Origin: Methylobacillus methanolivorans
GTDB taxonomy: Bacteria; Pseudomonadota; Gammaproteobacteria; Burkholderiales; Methylophilaceae
Length of the DNA stretch: 64,000 nt
Direction: 5' to 3'
Assembly: GCF_020531845.1 (NCBI RefSeq)
Contig: NZ_JAJAVF010000004.1
Location: 476,045 to 540,044 of the forward strand
Part shown: piece by piece, positions 60,099-64,000 of the stretch
How the letters are laid out: each line of letters starts with the position of its first letter
Position numbering within the stretch: the stretch's first letter is position 1
Position numbers and translations under genes: made by a program
Notes under the pieces: generated by a model
What the model was told of the DNA's origin: nothing
What the model saw: the letters and a program-made list of their open reading frames with translations, nothing else
Databases searched by the model: none

Positions 60099-61769
60099 AT
60101 GTTGAGAAAGTTAGTAGTTCTGCTGATGTTGCTGCCTGGCATGGTCTATGCCGCTTGGAATGAAGGCGGGAATGAAGCATGGGGCAGCCGCGCCAAAGTC
60201 ACGATCAATGCTGTAGGCATCCCTGCAGCCGAATCCGAAGTGCCTGTGGTTTTGCGCCTGCACTCCGGCAATTTCGATTTCTCTAGTGCCAATCTTGATG
60301 GTTCCGATCTGCGTGTAGTGGCAGGTGATGATAAGACCGAACTGAAATTCCATATCGAGAAGTTCGATTCAGTGAATGAACTGGCTGTGATCTGGGTCTT
60401 GCTGCCCAAGCTTGATCCTGCCGCCAAGGATGCGCATATCTGGCTTTACTCCGGTAACGAAACCGCAACTTCGGCTGCTGATGCGGCGGGTAGTTTCGAT
60501 GCTGTGACCGCTGCCATATTCCATTTTGCCGAAAGCACTTTGCTGCAGGATAGCAAGCGTGCGCTGGTGGCGACAGGCAATGTGGCGGTGCAGAAGGCTG
60601 CCCTGATCGGTGAAGCAGCCATATTGAATGGCGAGCAGTTGGTGCTGGCTGCCAATCCGGCGCTCGCGCTCAATGATACGCAAGGTTTTACCTTTAGCGC
60701 CTGGCTCAAGCCTGGTGCGGCTGAAGGTACGTTGTATCAGCAAGGTGCTGTGACCATCAGCCTGGCGGCTGGCAAGTTGCAATTCAACAATGGTAGCGCC
60801 GTCGTGGCGGGTGGTGAACTCAAGCCTGGGACTTGGCAACATGTTGCTGTAACTGTGGCTGGCGGCAAGGCTGTCCTGTATATCGATGGTACTGAAGTTG
60901 CCAACGGTGCGGCTGCCCTGCCAGCAGTGCAGGATGCTGTGAATATAGGCAATGGCTATCAGGGTGAACTGGACGAGTTGGAGCTGGCCTCGGCTGCACG
61001 TAGCGCCGCCTGGATCAAAGCAGCTGCCAGCGGCCAGAGCATGGATGGTCAGCTGATCAAGGTCAGTGCCGCCGAAGGTGACGAGGAAGAAGAGGGCGGT
61101 AGCTCGCACTTTATGGTGCTTTTCCACAGCCTGACGGTGGATGCCTGGGTCGTCATTATTATCCTTGCGGTCATGTTTGCGATCAGTGCTGCCGTGATGG
61201 TAGCCAAGGCACGCCAGGTTACGCGTAATGACAAAGCCAACCGTGCCTTTATTGAGCGTTTCAATGATGCGAGCCATGCTGAATTGCTGCAGCTTGATCA
61301 GGGCGCCGATACGCAAAATTCTACGGTCGTGCGGCTCTATCTTGCTGGCCTGCGTGAGATCCGCAAGCGTTATGATGCAGCCGGTCAACTGTCCCTGAGT
61401 GGTGCTTCGCTGGATGCGATCAAGGCTGCGGTGGATGCTGACTTGATCCGCGAGAACAAAAAACTCAACAGCAATATCGTGCTGCTGACCATCGCGATTT
61501 CCGGCGGTCCTTTCTTGGGCCTGCTCGGTACCGTGATCGGTGTGATGATCACCTTTGCGGAAATTGCCGCTGCGGGTGACGTGAACGTCAACGCCATTGC
61601 GCCGGGTATTGCTGCAGCGTTGATGGCAACGGTTGCTGGTCTGGCGGTGGCGATTCCAGCGCTGTTTGGCTACAACTATCTCTCCAGCCGCATCAAGAAC
61701 ATCAATACCGACATGCAGATCTTCGTGGATGAATACATCACCCGCGTGGCTGAGCTCTACGGCAAGTAA
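60099..61769 (+). CDS. DUF2341/LamG-like sensor fused to ExbB/TolQ
   Basis: 556-residue inner-membrane protein with an unusual architecture. After the signal peptide (ending MVYAA) comes a DUF2341-like domain (about 20-130; RAKVTINAVGIPA, VPVVLRLHSGNFDF). A concanavalin/LamG-like domain follows (about 165-320; TFSAWLKPGAAEG, TWQHVAVTVAGGKAVLYIDG). The first transmembrane helix is at about 348-372, and the ExbB/TolQ proton-channel core lies at about 390-550 with GGPFLGLLGTVIGVMITF and IAPGIAAALMATVAGLAVAIP. ExbB proteins normally lack such periplasmic domains. It begins a cluster with two exbD and a tonB gene, so it should be the channel scaffold. The lectin-like domain may bind a polymer or partner; inference. 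Confidence 0.87.
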   Translation: MLRKLVVLLMLLPGMVYAAWNEGGNEAWGSRAKVTINAVGIPAAESEVPVVLRLHSGNFDFSSANLDGSDLRVVAGDDKTELKFHIEKFDSVNELAVIWVLLPKLDPAAKDAHIWLYSGNETATSAADAAGSFDAVTAAIFHFAESTLLQDSKRALVATGNVAVQKAALIGEAAILNGEQLVLAANPALALNDTQGFTFSAWLKPGAAEGTLYQQGAVTISLAAGKLQFNNGSAVVAGGELKPGTWQHVAVTVAGGKAVLYIDGTEVANGAAALPAVQDAVNIGNGYQGELDELELASAARSAAWIKAAASGQSMDGQLIKVSAAEGDEEEEGGSSHFMVLFHSLTVDAWVVIIILAVMFAISAAVMVAKARQVTRNDKANRAFIERFNDASHAELLQLDQGADTQNSTVVRLYLAGLREIRKRYDAAGQLSLSGASLDAIKAAVDADLIRENKKLNSNIVLLTIAISGGPFLGLLGTVIGVMITFAEIAAAGDVNVNAIAPGIAAALMATVAGLAVAIPALFGYNYLSSRIKNINTDMQIFVDEYITRVAELYGK

Positions 61770-61780
61770 GCGGAGCGCAC

Positions 61781-62188
61781 ATGGCCGATATCAAGGAAGA
61801 CAACCAGCCCTATGACGAGATCAACATCACGCCCATGCTTGATCTCGCCTATGTGCTACTGGTGATCTTCATCATCATGACCACAGCTTCGGTACAGGGC
61901 GTCAAGGTGGAAATTCCGCAGACCAGCGCCACTGGCAATCTAGCCAAGCCGGATATACGTGGCATCACCATCACCGGTGAGGGCGATGTATACCTGGATG
62001 CCTACCCGGTTGACCTGGCGACGCTGGAACAGCGACTGGGTGAGTACAAGGCCAACAATCCGGAATTGCCCGTGGTACTCAAGGGCGATGCCGCTGCGCA
62101 TTACGAAAAGGTTTCCGCCGTGCTGGAAATATGCAAGAAGCTGGGCATCACGGAAGTGGGCCTGGTGACCAAGAAAGCCGAGGGTTAG
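61781..62188 (+). CDS. exbD: ExbD/TolR-family proton channel subunit 1
   Basis: 135 residues. A short cytoplasmic N-terminus leads to one transmembrane helix (about 19-42), which contains the proton-conducting aspartate Asp21 in INITPMLDLAYVLLVIF. A periplasmic domain follows, with VYLDAYPVDLATLEQRL and VVLKGDAAAHYEKV, typical of ExbD. It starts 11 bases after the ExbB fusion gene. Pairs with it to harvest proton-motive force. Confidence 0.92.
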   Translation: MADIKEDNQPYDEINITPMLDLAYVLLVIFIIMTTASVQGVKVEIPQTSATGNLAKPDIRGITITGEGDVYLDAYPVDLATLEQRLGEYKANNPELPVVLKGDAAAHYEKVSAVLEICKKLGITEVGLVTKKAEG

Positions 62189-62190
62189 CC

Positions 62191-62595
62191 ATGCAGGTTC
62201 AAGACGACAGCAAACCCTACGACTCCATCAATATTACGCCGATGCTGGATTTGGCCTATGTGCTGCTGGTGATCTTTATTTTGATGACCACGGCCTCGGT
62301 GCAGGGGCTGACCATGAACCTGCCCAAGCCCTCGAACAAGCCGAGTACCGAGCAGCACGAGGTCAAGATCGTGCAGGTGCAGGAGGGTGGCACGCTGTTG
62401 CTCAATGGCATAGGCGTCAACCTGACTGAGCTGGAAAGCCAGCTTAACGCCGCACGTGCCCGTGACCCCAAGTTCTCGGTGATGATCAAGGGCGATGCGC
62501 GTGCACCATATGCCGGCATTGTCTCGGTGGTGGATTTGGTCACGCGTATGGAAATACAGAACGTAGGCCTAGTGACCTCGAGGATAGGTACCTGA
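62191..62595 (+). CDS. exbD: ExbD/TolR-family proton channel subunit 2
   Basis: 134 residues. The transmembrane helix is almost identical to that of ExbD-1 (INITPMLDLAYVLLVIFI) with Asp20 conserved, but the periplasmic domain differs (LLLNGIGVNLTELESQL, VMIKGDARAPYAGIV). This suggests duplication followed by specialisation of the periplasmic part. ATG 62191 lies two bases after the first exbD stop; the longer frame from 62131 overlaps that gene. TGATG junction with the tonB gene. Confidence 0.91.
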   Translation: MQVQDDSKPYDSINITPMLDLAYVLLVIFILMTTASVQGLTMNLPKPSNKPSTEQHEVKIVQVQEGGTLLLNGIGVNLTELESQLNAARARDPKFSVMIKGDARAPYAGIVSVVDLVTRMEIQNVGLVTSRIGT

Positions 62596-63266
62596 TGGCT
62601 GAGATGAAAAAGCAGGGCAAGGCCAATTGGGTGTGGATCGTTGTTGGGGTGATGGTGATGTTGGCCTTGGGTTACGGGATTTACAGCCTGTTATCGAGCA
62701 AGCCTGGCCCGAAGAAGCCACCCGTTACCACGGTGAAATTATTGCCGGATACCCCTCCGCCACCGCCACCACCGCCCAAGGAACCACCGAAGGAACAACC
62801 CAAGGAAGAGCCGAAGGAAATTAAGGTGGAGCAGCCCAAGCCGGTGGAAGCACCGCCTGAGCCGCAAAACCTCAAGATGGAAGGGGAGGCGGGTGATGCG
62901 CCCAGTGCCTTCGGTGCGGGCAAGGTCACCAGTGATTACAGCGGTGGCGATGTGGGTGTGAAGATCGGCGGCAGCAAGGGATTGTCGGCCTATGCCTGGT
63001 ATACCAACCAGATCAAGTCGAGCATCGAGAATGCCATTGCCGAACAGCCTGAGCTGGCCAAGGAGCAGTACCGCATCGTGGTTGAGCTATGGCTGGCCAA
63101 GGATGGTCGCGTGGAAAAGATCGAGTTGCTGAACGGCAGTGGCGAGGAAAAGAAGGATGGATTGTTGCGCAAAGCCTTGCAGTCGATCAAACGCATGCCA
63201 GAGGCACCGCCGGAAGATATGCCGCAGCCAGTGAAGTTGCGGATTACTGCCAAGAACATGGGTTGA
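62595..63266 (+). CDS. TonB-family energy transducer
   Basis: 223 residues. The N-terminal transmembrane helix (about 12-33) is followed by a proline/lysine/glutamate-rich periplasm-spanning linker (about 43-93; PPPPPPPKEPPKEQPKEEPK). The C-terminal TonB domain (about 130-220) has VVELWLAKDGRVEKIELLN and LLRKALQSIKRMPEAPPEDM. It would carry energy from the ExbB-ExbD complex to an outer-membrane partner. No TonB-dependent receptor gene is seen in the window; the next gene is a porin. Confidence 0.88.
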   Translation: MAEMKKQGKANWVWIVVGVMVMLALGYGIYSLLSSKPGPKKPPVTTVKLLPDTPPPPPPPPKEPPKEQPKEEPKEIKVEQPKPVEAPPEPQNLKMEGEAGDAPSAFGAGKVTSDYSGGDVGVKIGGSKGLSAYAWYTNQIKSSIENAIAEQPELAKEQYRIVVELWLAKDGRVEKIELLNGSGEEKKDGLLRKALQSIKRMPEAPPEDMPQPVKLRITAKNMG

Positions 63267-63319
63267 GGCAGCAACTAGGGAATTGACAAGCCATACAGGC
63301 TTAGATTGAGGCAAACAAG

Positions 63320-64000
63320 ATGAAAACAGAAGTACGTATGATGAAGCCGGTAGCCATGGCCTTGAGCTTGATGCTGCTGGCATCGAATGCAGGCGCGGGG
63401 GAGCGCGAATCTCTGGAACAGTTGCGTAGTACCACGGTAGGGCTGATTGAGGCGTTGGTACAGGAGGGCATACTTTCCAAGGAAAAAGCGAATGAGCTGA
63501 TCCGCAAGGCTGAGGCAGCCAAGCAGGCTCCGGCAGAGTCGAACGCTCAGCCAGCCGTGGCAGGGGTGGCTGATGCCACGGCGCAGGATGGTAGCGTAGT
63601 GCGTGTGCAGTATGTGCCGGAGTTTGTAAAACAGCAGTTGCGCGCCGACATCGAGAAGGATGTGATGGCCAAGCTCAACTATCATGTAGAAAGCGAACGC
63701 CTGGCACTGCCAAGCTGGCTGGATCGCATTTCTTTCGAGGGTGATGTGCGCCTGCGTTATGAGCCTGACAGGTTCTCTGCACGTAACTTGCCGGAGTTTC
63801 AGTATGGCCTTAATACGGGTCGCCAGGCCATGATTGCCAACAGTACTGACGACCAGAACCGCTACCGTGTGCGTGCGCGTTTTGGCATCAATGCCAAGCT
63901 GAGTGATACTTTCACGGCCGGTATCCGCATGACGACTGGTCACATGGATAACCCGCTGTCTCCCAACCAGTCTATCGAGATTCGTCAGGCCAAGCTCGAC
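63320..64000 (+). CDS. Putative outer membrane porin, 3' end cut by window
   Basis: 227 codons are visible before the window ends, still in frame. A signal peptide (ending SNAGAGE, about residue 28) is followed by a helical region (LRSTTVGLIEALVQEGIL, then SKEKANELIRKAE), a linker, and the start of a beta-barrel (FEGDVRLRYEPDRF, YRVRARFGINAKLSDTFTAG). The order matches the putative-porin family (Porin_5-like) with an N-terminal helical segment that may trimerise or reach the wall. ATG 63320 lies 53 bases after the tonB gene; ATG 63338 and 63341 are possible alternatives. Probably co-transcribed with the Ton genes. Confidence 0.8.
   Translation, partial: MKTEVRMMKPVAMALSLMLLASNAGAGERESLEQLRSTTVGLIEALVQEGILSKEKANELIRKAEAAKQAPAESNAQPAVAGVADATAQDGSVVRVQYVPEFVKQQLRADIEKDVMAKLNYHVESERLALPSWLDRISFEGDVRLRYEPDRFSARNLPEFQYGLNTGRQAMIANSTDDQNRYRVRARFGINAKLSDTFTAGIRMTTGHMDNPLSPNQSIEIRQAKLD

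Overview
Organism: the window looks like a chromosomal segment of a betaproteobacterium, most likely an obligate methylotroph of the Methylophilaceae (Methylobacillus-like). This is an inference. It rests on moderate G+C, an EpsA-type LuxR regulator (a family known from Methylobacillus exopolysaccharide clusters), PEP-CTERM proteins, PurU, and the housekeeping gene order. No exosortase, rRNA, tRNA, CRISPR array, transposase or integrase was seen. Layout: (1) 1-1.3 kb holds the 3' part of lysA and a YqaE/Pmp3-like membrane peptide. (2) 1.3-12.9 kb is a minus-strand operon for a type I secretion system: TolC-like protein, MotB/SiiA-like protein, HlyD-like adaptor, MotA/TolQ/SiiB-like protein, a 1485-residue RTX protein and its ABC exporter. 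(3) 13.3-22.8 kb is mostly housekeeping: purU, a membrane-anchored GyrI-like protein, a CobD/AmpE-like protein, ispH, a DoxX protein, a GNAT acetyltransferase, uvrA, a YajR-like MFS transporter and ssb. (4) 23.1-23.9 kb encodes a TorF-family porin. (5) 24.3-31.9 kb is a visibly G+C-richer block: a CzcB-A-C-type heavy-metal RND efflux operon followed by a FixL/FixJ-type two-component pair. (6) 31.9-34.1 kb has a small PEP-CTERM protein behind Fur-box-like sequence, and a CBS-GGDEF-EAL protein. (7) 34.4-43.7 kb is a compact type II secretion/type IV pilus hybrid operon (gspG, gspF, gspE, PilM-, PilN-, PilO- and GspC/PilP-like genes, secretin, three more pseudopilin-like genes). (8) 43.7-46.4 kb contains a lytic transglycosylase, the EpsA regulator and a second PEP-CTERM protein; two near-identical 18-base dyads flank epsA. 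(9) 46.5-64 kb contains a probably very highly expressed secreted protein, a two-partner secretion pair (FhaC-like transporter and a 3347-residue FHA-like exoprotein), an energy-transducing complex (DUF2341/LamG-like sensor fused to ExbB, two ExbD proteins, TonB) and the start of a porin. How it fits together: the window is unusually rich in cell-surface export. Three routes (type I, type II-like, two-partner) lie within 60 kb, and two of them sit beside their own proton-motive-force channel (MotAB/SiiAB-like for type I; ExbBD-TonB for the two-partner locus). Surface proteins, c-di-GMP turnover and the EpsA/PEP-CTERM link suggest a biofilm or cell-surface architecture region. The strongest candidates for under-described biology are the SiiAB-like RTX secretion operon and the composite locus at 46.5-64 kb.
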